Shown: positions 17,809 to 23,814 of the stretch, one piece after another
Layout: every line of letters starts with the position of its first letter
Position numbering within the stretch: position 1 is the first letter of the stretch
Virus record (IMG/VR): IMGVR_UViG_3300036791_000816
Span: 1 to 30,064 of that record
Reading direction: 5' to 3' (one strand)
Source of the DNA: a virus
Length of the DNA: 30,064 nt
Made by a program: the position numbers and the translations under genes
Notes under the pieces: generated by a model
Told to the model about the DNA's origin: nothing
Seen by the model: the letters and a program-made list of their open reading frames with translations, nothing else
Database searches by the model: none

Positions 17809-19819
17809 GGCGCGCCTCCCGTTTCGCCTTGCGCAACTGGAGCAGCGCGAGCTCCTCGGCCTCGTCGGGATCGAGTGCAGGATCGCTGGCTTCGATCATC
17901 GTGCGCAGCTGTTCGCTGCGCGCATCGAGTCCGGCCAGCGCGCCAGCGAGCCCGACCAGCGCCTCCTCGAGCGGGGCGATGCGTTCGGCGGTGGTTTCGG
18001 TCACCAGCGCGAGGCCCTGCTCGAGCGCGCCCTGCAGGCTGATCTGCTGTTCGGCCAGCGGCGCGGTGCGCGTGCGCAGATCCGCCGCGAGCTCGGCCAG
18101 CGCCGCCTCGAGCGGGGCGAAGCGCTGCGCGGTCTCCTCGGCCTGGCGCGCGAGCAGCGTTTCGGTGGCTGTCTGGTGCCCGGCGACCAGGTCGAGAAGT
18201 GCGGCGCGTCCGGTTGTGGCAGTTTCGGCAGTACGCGTCTCGGCCTCGAGCCGGCGCGCCTCGCTGGCCTCGAGGGTTCCTGCGAGCTCGGCCAGCGTCG
18301 CCTCGAGCGGGGCGATGCGCGTGGCCGCGCCCTCGGCCTGGTGCGCGACCAGGCCCTCGAGATCGCCCAAGTGCGCGAGCAGTTCGATCCGCTCGCCATT
18401 GTGCGCTTCGGCGGCGCGCGTCTCGGCCTCGCGGTGGCGCGCCTCGCTGGCCTCGAGCGCCTCGGCCAGCCGGGTGATCTGCGTCTCGAGCGCCTTGGCC
18501 GGCGGCGGTTCGGCGATCGGCGCCGATGGCGTGGCGGGTGTCGCGGGTGTGGCACCATCCCCCGACGGGGGCACCTCGGGCGTGGGCGCGCTCGGCGCCG
18601 GCTCGGCATTGATCTGCGAGAGGGGCACCACCTGGGCTTGCACGCGCGGCTCCTCGCCGCCCTCGACGTTGGGCAATCCCTCGCGGGCGCGCGCCTCGTT
18701 CGGCGAATAGAGGCCGCCGCTGATCGCCTTGGTTAGCCCGTCGATCCGATCGGCGAAGGCCGTGCGCAAAAGCGTGTCGGTATCGAACTCTGTGAACTGA
18801 CCGGGCGGCAGAGCGAAGAATTTGTCGAAAGCGACCTCGATGTGCTCGACCAGGAAACCGAGCCCCGTCGAAAGCCAGAACGAGATCAGCTGCTCGATCG
18901 AATTGAACTTGACGTTCTCGAGTTCGCCGATGATCGGCAGCGGCACGCCGAAAGCGCGGGCGATGTCGATGACGGTCATTTTGAACGCCTCGATCAGCTG
19001 CGAATCCTGACTGGTCATCGTCAGCTGATTGAACTTGAGCCCACCGCCGAGGATCGGCACCTGGCCGGCGGAAACGCCCTGCGTGCGGTTCTGCCAGGCT
19101 TCGCGCAGCATCGTCATCTGATCGCCCGACAGCGGCTGATCGCTCGAGAGGAATCCCGATGGCTGGCTGGCCTGGGCGAAGAATGCGGCCTGGCTCGCCG
19201 AAATCGCGGTGTTGGTGCTCTGCGACAGCGCGGCCCAGGCGAGCGGCGTGATGCCGGCGAGCGGATAGCCGGGACGCGTGCGGCAGCGGACATGCAAGAC
19301 ATCGCGCTGCGGGATCGCATAGTCGAGCTCGCCGGCGAGCGGGTTCTCGGCGAGGCCGTAGAAAATCGCGCGGCTCTCTCGATCGATCAGCACCGTCGTC
19401 CCGATCGCCGGAATCGGGTGGAGCGCGGTGACGTCCTGGCGCGCGCTGCGTTCCGCCCAGGCGTAGGCGTTGCCGCGAAACAAGAGATCGCAGACCAGGT
19501 TCAGCATGAAATCGCTGCGCGTCTGGTAGGAATTCGGCGTGCGCAGGATTCGCGACAAAGCGCTGGTGGTGATCTCGATCTGACCGCCGTCTGGGCCCTT
19601 GCGGTAGTGGGCGCCCGGCAGCTGCGCGATGGTCTGGGCATAGGCGTTGACGCAGGCGTTAACCGTCGCGCATTCGCCGCTCTGGTAGGGGAACAGCCCC
19701 TTCTGCCAGTAATTCGCTGGCCAGCCGACCGGGATGCCGCCGTTCGATGTCCAGTTGATCGGACCGACCGGACCCGAAATCCAGCTGCGCAGGCGCGCGA
19801 TCAGGCCGCGTTCGGCCAT
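17798..19819 (-). CDS. Portal protein (HK97 family) with long coiled-coil C-terminal extension
   Basis: A 673-residue protein. Residues 1-395 are an HK97-type portal: NACVNAYAQTIAQLPG, LLFRGNAYAWAER, DVLHVRCRTRPGYPLAGITPL and DIARAFGVPLPIIGE are characteristic. The portal forms the dodecameric gate through which DNA enters the head. Residues 400-440 are a Pro/Ala/Thr linker. Residues 441-673 are a helical extension with two repeats of about 61-65 residues, each beginning LEASEARxxEAETR, and further copies of the RxAPLExxLxxLA element. The usual family length is near 400, so the extension is extra. The start follows the previous stop by three bases. Confidence 0.92.
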   Translation of the reverse strand: MAERGLIARLRSWISGPVGPINWTSNGGIPVGWPANYWQKGLFPYQSGECATVNACVNAYAQTIAQLPGAHYRKGPDGGQIEITTSALSRILRTPNSYQTRSDFMLNLVCDLLFRGNAYAWAERSARQDVTALHPIPAIGTTVLIDRESRAIFYGLAENPLAGELDYAIPQRDVLHVRCRTRPGYPLAGITPLAWAALSQSTNTAISASQAAFFAQASQPSGFLSSDQPLSGDQMTMLREAWQNRTQGVSAGQVPILGGGLKFNQLTMTSQDSQLIEAFKMTVIDIARAFGVPLPIIGELENVKFNSIEQLISFWLSTGLGFLVEHIEVAFDKFFALPPGQFTEFDTDTLLRTAFADRIDGLTKAISGGLYSPNEARAREGLPNVEGGEEPRVQAQVVPLSQINAEPAPSAPTPEVPPSGDGATPATPATPSAPIAEPPPAKALETQITRLAEALEASEARHREAETRAAEAHNGERIELLAHLGDLEGLVAHQAEGAATRIAPLEATLAELAGTLEASEARRLEAETRTAETATTGRAALLDLVAGHQTATETLLARQAEETAQRFAPLEAALAELAADLRTRTAPLAEQQISLQGALEQGLALVTETTAERIAPLEEALVGLAGALAGLDARSEQLRTMIEASDPALDPDEAEELALLQLRKAKREARHAP

Positions 19820-19822
19820 CGC

Positions 19823-20101
19823 TCAATCGTCCTCGGCGGCGGGCTTTCCCGGTGGGCGCCCGCGCCGCGCCGGCGGCGACGGCTCGGTCGGTTTCAACGG
19901 CGGCAATTCGGCGGTGATGGTGGGTGCCGGCGCGCTCGGTTTCTCGTCTGACGGCGGGATCCGCGCGCGGCGCTTGGCCTTGGGCGCGAGCTTGGCCACG
20001 CCCCGTTTGACCAATTTGTCGGCGAGCTTGTCCTCGACCTCAAAGAATCCGAGCCGGCGGCCCATTTCATCGGCGCGGCGGTGAACCAGAATAACAGCCA
20101 T
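19823..20101 (-). CDS. Small basic protein of unknown function
   Basis: A 92-residue protein between capsid and portal genes. Residues 1-40 could form a small fold (MAVILVHRRADEMGRRLGFFEVEDKL has an initial strand and an acidic helix). From 41 it is Lys/Arg- and then Pro-rich and probably disordered. The ATG is preceded by AAGGAGG, which lies inside a stable hairpin (see 20102-20160). I do not recognise a family. It could be a head accessory protein from its position; this is only context. Confidence 0.65.
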   Translation of the reverse strand: MAVILVHRRADEMGRRLGFFEVEDKLADKLVKRGVAKLAPKAKRRARIPPSDEKPSAPAPTITAELPPLKPTEPSPPARRGRPPGKPAAEDD

Positions 20102-20160
20102 CGGGCCCTCCTTGGTGCGAGGGCCCTGGAGTGAGATCGGGAGATCGCCCCAGGGCCCTC
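20102..20160 (-). promoter_or_regulatory. Overlapping inverted repeats covering the ribosome-binding site of the 92-aa gene
   Basis: On the mRNA three related segments follow each other: GAGGGCCCTGG (20150-20160 region), CCAGGGCCCTC (20119-20129) and GAGGGCCC (20103-20110). The middle one can pair with the first (11 bp, 20-nt loop) or with the third (8 bp, 8-nt loop). The third contains most of the AAGGAGG ribosome-binding site. The two pairings exclude each other, so this looks like a translational switch or attenuator between capsid and the next gene. No U tract follows, so a simple terminator is less likely. Confidence 0.55.
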
Positions 20161-20201
20161 TGTTTTCCGCTTGTCGTCAGCCGGTGCTGCGCGGAAAAAT
20201 C
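20161..20201 (-). other. Short untranslated spacer after the capsid gene
   Basis: Forty-one bases between the capsid stop and the first hairpin arm. Nothing recognisable apart from an A/T run on the mRNA just after the capsid stop. Confidence 0.4.
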
Positions 20202-21647
20202 TCAGGTCGTCTTCGGGAAGCCGGTGACGAGCCCGACCATGCTCGCGCGGCGCATGGCCCAGTGCAGCGGCAGCACCATGCGCAGGGCGATGGCGTACTG
20301 CTGGAACATGCTCAGAGCCTGATATCCGGCGGTGCCGACACCGGCGGCGCCGCCGGCAACATGGATGCCGAGATCGTGGCCGACCTCGCCCGCAACATCG
20401 AGCGTGCCATCGGCCTTGACCGCCTGCGTCGGCGGCGTGGCGTCGGCGGTCGCCATGGTGAGCGTGGCCTCCTCGCTGACCGAGTAATCGGGCACGCCGA
20501 CCCCATTGGCAAAGTCGGCAGCATCGACCGCGATCAGATCGCCGGCGGGCACGTTCAGCGAGGCGATGTACGGATAGCCGGCGAGGATCCCCTGATCGAT
20601 ATCGGGGAACGCCGGGGTGCCGTTCAGCGTGGTCGCGGCGGCGACGATCAGCTTCGACATCGGATTCATGATCAGCACGATGTCGCGCCCACCGCCGGCC
20701 TGGATGATCGGGCCCAGGACGTTGGAGAGATCGATGCGGATCGCCTCGGGGGTGTCGCCGGTCGATGGCACGCCAACGACATTGTACAAGAGCCCAGCCG
20801 GACGCACATTCGGGCGTGCGGCCAGAGCCGAGAGCAGCGCCAGATCGATGACGTTGGCCGTGTCATCGCGCAGGCCGTTCGTCAGAATCGTCTCGATCTG
20901 CCCGTTGGTCGCCGCCTGCAGTTCGCGGGTAAACGTGGTCACGCCCGCGACCTTCGTGGGCGTCAACAGGATCGAGGTGAGCGTGCCCTGCAGCACCGGA
21001 ATCACGCCGGCCTCGCCGATCCACGATCCGCCGAGCCCGCCGCGATTGCGGCCCGGAATCGAGATCGCGCCGGCGCCGTCGAAGTTGACCGATGGCGCCT
21101 GCGGGCGCGAGCGCAGCGCGGCAAACACCGACAGGTTCTTGAGCGCGTCGACGAACTCGCCGATGTCGGTGCGGATCAGATTCTGCGCCCAGCCAGGCGT
21201 CGTCATGTCGGCGATGTTGGATGCGGCCTTGCGCGTATAGTCCCAGCAATCCTTGATGCGGTCGTCATCGCGATAGCGCTCGGCGATGATCTCGTTGTGC
21301 GGGCGCCCGGTGAGGTGCGCGAGCACCGCGATGGTGGCCATCTTGCCGATGATCGCACCAGGCGCTTCCTTGACCGCAAAGCGCGGCTCGACGCGCAGCG
21401 CCGGCGCGGTCTGCCCCATCGGGCGCGCCCTGGCCGCGAGCGCGGCCTCGGTGGCGGTCAAGGTATCGATCGATTTGATGACCGATGTCTTTTCCTCGGC
21501 GAGCGCGGTCAATTGCTCGTTTTCCTCGGCGGTCAAATCGCGGTCGTCATCGTTGGCGGCAGTGGTCGTGATGGTATTGATTTCGTCGTCGAGCGCGGCA
21601 GCACGCTGCTGGTGCGCAACGATTCTTTCAGAAACGGTGCGGGGCAT
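20202..21647 (-). CDS. Major capsid protein from an internal start within the fusion gene
   Basis: ATG 21647 (residue 215 of the fusion, MPRTVSERIVAHQQRAA) is preceded by AGGAGT with a seven-base gap, a better site than that of the full gene. Starting here gives 481 residues: the scaffold-like helical segment plus the whole capsid domain. The start falls exactly at the expected N-terminus of an HK97-type capsid precursor. Because hundreds of capsid copies but few protease copies are needed per head, an internal start with a strong site makes sense. Whether both products occur is inference. Confidence 0.75.
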   Translation of the reverse strand: MPRTVSERIVAHQQRAAALDDEINTITTTAANDDDRDLTAEENEQLTALAEEKTSVIKSIDTLTATEAALAARARPMGQTAPALRVEPRFAVKEAPGAIIGKMATIAVLAHLTGRPHNEIIAERYRDDDRIKDCWDYTRKAASNIADMTTPGWAQNLIRTDIGEFVDALKNLSVFAALRSRPQAPSVNFDGAGAISIPGRNRGGLGGSWIGEAGVIPVLQGTLTSILLTPTKVAGVTTFTRELQAATNGQIETILTNGLRDDTANVIDLALLSALAARPNVRPAGLLYNVVGVPSTGDTPEAIRIDLSNVLGPIIQAGGGRDIVLIMNPMSKLIVAAATTLNGTPAFPDIDQGILAGYPYIASLNVPAGDLIAVDAADFANGVGVPDYSVSEEATLTMATADATPPTQAVKADGTLDVAGEVGHDLGIHVAGGAAGVGTAGYQALSMFQQYAIALRMVLPLHWAMRRASMVGLVTGFPKTT

Positions 21648-22289
21648 GGCCCTGACTCCTGTTGAAGGGTTTGGAGGCGCCGGGGCGCGCTGTCGTCCCG
21701 CCGCACCGGCGCCAGCCGCAACGGGGCCAGCGGGATCCGAACACGTCAGGAAGATTCGGGTGTCGATCGCGGCGGGCGTGAGCCCGCGCATGATCAGGGC
21801 GTCGGGATTGGCCGGCACCGAAACCAGGCTGCACTCGAGCAGTTCGCTTTTGGTAAAGCGCACGCCGCCCCATGGGTCTTTGGGATCGATCGGATCGGCG
21901 GCGAGCGCGCGAAAGCCGATCGAGACCGCGCGTAAGATCCGCTGCTCGATGAAGGTGCGCAGCCGATCGACCAGCGGGCTGGTGCCGGGATCGGCCAGCG
22001 TCAACTTGCCGACCAGCTGGCCTGCCTGCTTGGTCACCTGCGACCAGGTGCCGATCGGCATCGTCTGATCGTGATTCAACAGCGCGATCGGATTCTGCTT
22101 GAAGCCCGTTAGATCGATGCCGGGGATCTCGACGATGTCGCCGACCCGATCGACCGAATCCGTCGACATGACAAATTGGTAGGGATCGCTCGCCGACTGC
22201 GCGGCCTGACGGGTGAAGATCTCGCCGGGAAAAAAGCGGCGCGGTTCGCGCGGGGCTGCTCTAGCAGCGGATACGAGCGTCTTGGGCAT
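20202..22289 (-). CDS. Prohead serine protease fused to major capsid protein (HK97 type)
   Basis: A single 695-residue frame. Residues 20-170 are an S78-type prohead protease with His73 (LLNHDQTMPIG) and Ser123 (RAVSIGFRAL), followed by the family's ECSLVSVPANPDA element. Residues 180-213 are a Pro/Ala linker. Residues 215-295 are a charged helical segment like the HK97 scaffold (delta) domain. From about 300 it is an HK97-fold capsid protein (TPGWAQNLI, SWIGEAGVIPV, DIVLIMNPMSKLI, GYPYIAS). In HK97 protease and capsid are separate genes; here no stop separates them. An internal start at 21647 can supply the capsid alone. This is the first gene after the control region. Confidence 0.93.
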   Translation of the reverse strand: MPKTLVSAARAAPREPRRFFPGEIFTRQAAQSASDPYQFVMSTDSVDRVGDIVEIPGIDLTGFKQNPIALLNHDQTMPIGTWSQVTKQAGQLVGKLTLADPGTSPLVDRLRTFIEQRILRAVSIGFRALAADPIDPKDPWGGVRFTKSELLECSLVSVPANPDALIMRGLTPAAIDTRIFLTCSDPAGPVAAGAGAAGRQRAPAPPNPSTGVRAMPRTVSERIVAHQQRAAALDDEINTITTTAANDDDRDLTAEENEQLTALAEEKTSVIKSIDTLTATEAALAARARPMGQTAPALRVEPRFAVKEAPGAIIGKMATIAVLAHLTGRPHNEIIAERYRDDDRIKDCWDYTRKAASNIADMTTPGWAQNLIRTDIGEFVDALKNLSVFAALRSRPQAPSVNFDGAGAISIPGRNRGGLGGSWIGEAGVIPVLQGTLTSILLTPTKVAGVTTFTRELQAATNGQIETILTNGLRDDTANVIDLALLSALAARPNVRPAGLLYNVVGVPSTGDTPEAIRIDLSNVLGPIIQAGGGRDIVLIMNPMSKLIVAAATTLNGTPAFPDIDQGILAGYPYIASLNVPAGDLIAVDAADFANGVGVPDYSVSEEATLTMATADATPPTQAVKADGTLDVAGEVGHDLGIHVAGGAAGVGTAGYQALSMFQQYAIALRMVLPLHWAMRRASMVGLVTGFPKTT

Positions 22290-22320
22290 TCCGGCCTTGT
22301 CCTTGCGGACAGGCCGGAGT
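22290..22320 (-). promoter_or_regulatory. Hairpin with GCAA tetraloop at the start of the protease-capsid gene
   Basis: The mRNA just before ATG 22289 reads CCGGCCTGTCC, GCAA, GGACAAGGCCGG. This is an 11-pair stem with one bulged A and a GNRA tetraloop, ending one base before the start codon. The only candidate ribosome-binding site (AAGGA) lies in its loop and 3' arm. It should reduce initiation of the long fusion and favour the internal capsid start, an inference from structure. Confidence 0.6.
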
Positions 22321-22424
22321 TACGAGTTGGGATCCCGATGTCGGGGCCGTCTCACCGTTGCCTGTGGGCCGAAAATCCCGATGCTCCTTGCGAGGGCGCG
22401 ATCGGTCTGCGGTCATGGGCGCGG

Positions 22425-22452
22425 AAAATACCTTTTCACGCACAAAACGCAA
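22425..22452 (-). promoter_or_regulatory. Candidate promoter of the structural operon
   Basis: On the minus strand TTGCGT (22447-22452) and TATTTT (22425-22430) lie 16 bases apart, an imperfect sigma-70-type match. The site is in a locally AT-richer stretch, just downstream of a terminator-like hairpin and 136 bases before the first structural gene. Weak evidence from sequence; position makes it plausible. Confidence 0.35.
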
Positions 22453-22459
22453 GATGGCC

Positions 22460-22515
22460 AAAAGGCGAGCGGCTCCGAACCGGCCAGCAAGGGGGTGGGG
22501 GGATCGGAGCCGCTC
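22460..22515 (-). terminator. Probable intrinsic terminator between early and structural regions
   Basis: A perfect 12-bp inverted repeat (GAGCGGCTCCGA at 22467-22478 and its complement at 22504-22515) with a 25-nt loop. On the minus-strand RNA it is followed by GCCTTTTGG, a short U run. It lies downstream of all early genes and upstream of the candidate promoter, where a terminator is expected. Confidence 0.55.
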
Positions 22516-22613
22516 TCAGGAGGAAAACGAGCACCGGAGGATGCCCGTTCACGGGTCGCGGCAGATACTTAGCCGAGCGCGCGATTCTCGCAAAGGGGGC
22601 GCGGGCGTTTTCC

Positions 22614-22629
22614 CCGCGTTGCAACGCGG
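22614..22629. promoter_or_regulatory. Perfect 16-bp palindrome, possible operator
   Basis: CCGCGTTGCAACGCGG is fully self-complementary. It lies in the control region, one base from a DnaA box, and could be a binding site for a dimeric regulator or initiator. No repressor gene is visible in the window. Confidence 0.5.
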
Positions 22630-22630
22630 C

Positions 22631-22639
22631 TGTGGATAA
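22631..22639 (-). promoter_or_regulatory. Consensus DnaA box
   Basis: The minus strand reads TTATCCACA, identical to the high-affinity E. coli DnaA box. Only one exact copy was noticed here. Next to a palindrome and between modules it may mark a replication origin or a DnaA-controlled switch. Confidence 0.5.
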
Positions 22640-22691
22640 ATGGGCCGGCCCTGACAGGGCGCTTGGGTTAAGGGCGGACCGGCCCAAGGTC

Positions 22692-22721
22692 ACCGGGAAC
22701 TAAGGGGATAGGATTCCCGGT
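22692..22721 (-). terminator. Hairpin after the last early gene, possible terminator
   Basis: An 8-bp perfect inverted repeat (ACCGGGAA with TTCCCGGT) separated by 14 bases begins 15 bases after the stop of the 118-aa gene. No U run follows on the minus strand, so it may be a weak or factor-dependent terminator, or only an RNA 3' end stabiliser. Confidence 0.35.
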
Positions 22722-22735
22722 CGGCAACGTCCGTT

Positions 22736-23092
22736 CTACCTGTCGGGCTCTAGGGGTTGCAGGGCCCCGAAGGCGCGGACAATCATGGCAACGCGTAGAT
22801 CGCAGATAAAGCGGTCCTCGCTGTAATTAACCAGCATGCCACCGGCGAGTGTCAGCATGCAAAAAGCCCCTTCGGCATCATTGCGGCCCTTGATCGCATA
22901 GGGCGCGAGACCGCCGTTGGGCTCGAGCGAATTGTTTAGCGTGAAATGCCAATCGGCCAGCTTGGCGGTAACGATGCCAAGTGGCAGCGGATCGCCGTCG
23001 ATCAGCGGGCAGAGCTCGTCGGCGATGGCGGTCAGCGCCAGCGTCCAGGCTTCGCTGATGACCGGATCGGTCATGCCAACCACGCTGGCCAT
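22736..23092 (-). CDS. Hypothetical protein, last gene of the early block
   Basis: A 118-residue protein I do not recognise. ATG 23092 overlaps the previous stop by one base (TGATG) and has GGAGGT four bases upstream; an alternative start at 23074 would remove six residues. The N-terminal helix (PVISEAWTLALTAIADELCPLI) and a beta part near the C-terminus (FCMLTLAGGMLVNYSEDRFICDLRVAMI) suggest a small globular alpha/beta fold. No membrane segment. It is the last gene before the control region. Confidence 0.65.
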   Translation of the reverse strand: MASVVGMTDPVISEAWTLALTAIADELCPLIDGDPLPLGIVTAKLADWHFTLNNSLEPNGGLAPYAIKGRNDAEGAFCMLTLAGGMLVNYSEDRFICDLRVAMIVRAFGALQPLEPDR

Positions 23093-23295
23093 CAGTACCT
23101 CCAGGTGAAATCGCCCTGCTCGATCAGCGAAGCGATGGTTTCGGTCTCGAGCGCGGCGTTATGCCGTCCGGTGCGATGGTGCTCGCCGGCGCGCAGGCGC
23201 AACTGGTGCGCGATCAGCGAACAATAATAGCCGTTGTCGCTGTCCTTGAACCATTGCGTTAGCGACATCTCGGCGGCGTGCCGGGTCTTCGCCAT
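23092..23295 (-). CDS. Small hypothetical protein
   Basis: A 67-residue protein starting at ATG 23295. The start is set by a strong purine-rich site, GGAGGAGGAAAGG, directly upstream; the longer open frame to 23397 overlaps the preceding gene and lacks such support. The sequence is mixed helical (MSLTQWFKDSDNGYYCSLIAHQLRLRAGEHH) with several His and no known motif. It is translationally coupled to the 118-aa gene. Confidence 0.65.
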   Translation of the reverse strand: MAKTRHAAEMSLTQWFKDSDNGYYCSLIAHQLRLRAGEHHRTGRHNAALETETIASLIEQGDFTWRY

Positions 23296-23315
23296 GACCT
23301 TTCCTCCTCCGGTTG

Positions 23316-23358
23316 CGGAGGCGCCCTTGCGCGATTGAAACAAACAAAGGCGCCTCCG
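23316..23358 (-). promoter_or_regulatory. 10-bp inverted repeat in the gap between two small genes
   Basis: CGGAGGCGCC (23316-23325) and its perfect complement (23349-23358) enclose 23 bases, which on the mRNA are U-rich (TTTGTTTGTTTC). It starts a few bases after the stop of the Pro-rich gene and ends shortly before the ribosome-binding site of the 67-aa gene. It may slow or protect the transcript. The U run is in the loop, so it is not a standard terminator. Confidence 0.5.
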
Positions 23359-23363
23359 GCTAG

Positions 23364-23777
23364 TCAGGATTGCCCGCCGGGTGCGACAGCGGCCCACATG
23401 GCTGCTTCGCGATAGCGGACGATCGCCGTCTCGCGCTCGAGCGTCTCGGGCAGATTGGCCTCGAGGTAGGCGACCATCGCCTGCGAATTGGCGATGGCGA
23501 TGGCGCCCGGATCCTGCGGCACTGGCGGATCGGTATCGATCACCGGCGGTTCCCCCGGATTCTCGGGCTGACCCGGCGGCAGCACAATCGGGTGCTCGGG
23601 GTGCGGCTGCGGTGCCGGACCGCCAATGTCGGGGTACGGATCGATCGGACCGCCCTCGATGTGTGGCGGGTTTGCCCCGCCGGGATTGTACGGCGGTTTG
23701 GTTTCGCCCTCGGGCGGGATTTCGTCGGGGGGCCTCGGGATCGGGACCGGGGTCGGCGTCTTCGATTCATCGGTCAT
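23364..23777 (-). CDS. Proline-rich hypothetical protein
   Basis: A 137-residue protein. Residues 1-90 are extremely rich in Pro, Gly, Glu and Asp (PPYNPGGANPP, QPHPEHPIVLPPGQPENPG) with hardly any hydrophobic core, so probably extended or disordered. Residues 90-130 form an amphipathic helix (AIANSQAMVAYLEANLPETLERETAIVRYREAAMW). Start at ATG 23777 with AAGGAGAG upstream. I do not know the family; it might be a linker or an interaction partner. Confidence 0.65.
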   Translation of the reverse strand: MTDESKTPTPVPIPRPPDEIPPEGETKPPYNPGGANPPHIEGGPIDPYPDIGGPAPQPHPEHPIVLPPGQPENPGEPPVIDTDPPVPQDPGAIAIANSQAMVAYLEANLPETLERETAIVRYREAAMWAAVAPGGQS

Positions 23778-23790
23778 GTCACGCTCTCCT

Positions 23791-23814
23791 TGCTAAAATT
23801 GCTAATCTGCTAAT
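23791..23814 (-). repeat. Three short direct repeats TTAGCA before the Pro-rich gene
   Basis: The mRNA contains ATTAGCA, ATTAGCA and TTTAGCA spaced 8-9 bases apart, covering the end of the Cys-rich gene and the leader of the Pro-rich gene. They are unusually AT-rich for this sequence and abut the ribosome-binding site. They could be a protein-binding leader or chance. Confidence 0.4.

Larger units (their letters stand above)
22290..22735. other. Intergenic control region (446 bp)
   Basis: The only long stretch without a credible gene. Open frames on both strands here have no ribosome-binding site and no familiar protein pattern. From right to left it holds: an 8-bp inverted repeat ACCGGGAA at 22692-22699/22714-22721, another 8-bp inverted repeat at 22641-22648/22679-22686, a DnaA box, a 16-bp palindrome, a terminator-like hairpin, a weak promoter and a start-site hairpin. 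It divides the early genes from the structural genes, which are read in the same direction. Confidence 0.7.

Noticed and set aside
20102-20160. A standard rho-independent terminator after the capsid gene
   Set aside because: No U run follows, the third arm covers the next ribosome-binding site, and portal genes downstream must be transcribed from somewhere upstream.
21600-21750. A frameshift or sequencing error between protease and capsid
   Set aside because: The frame is continuous with a sensible linker, and the internal start is in the same frame.
22436-22693. An 85-codon minus-strand frame in the control region
   Set aside because: GTG start without a ribosome-binding site, Pro/Arg-rich low-complexity protein, and the frame covers hairpins and the DnaA box.
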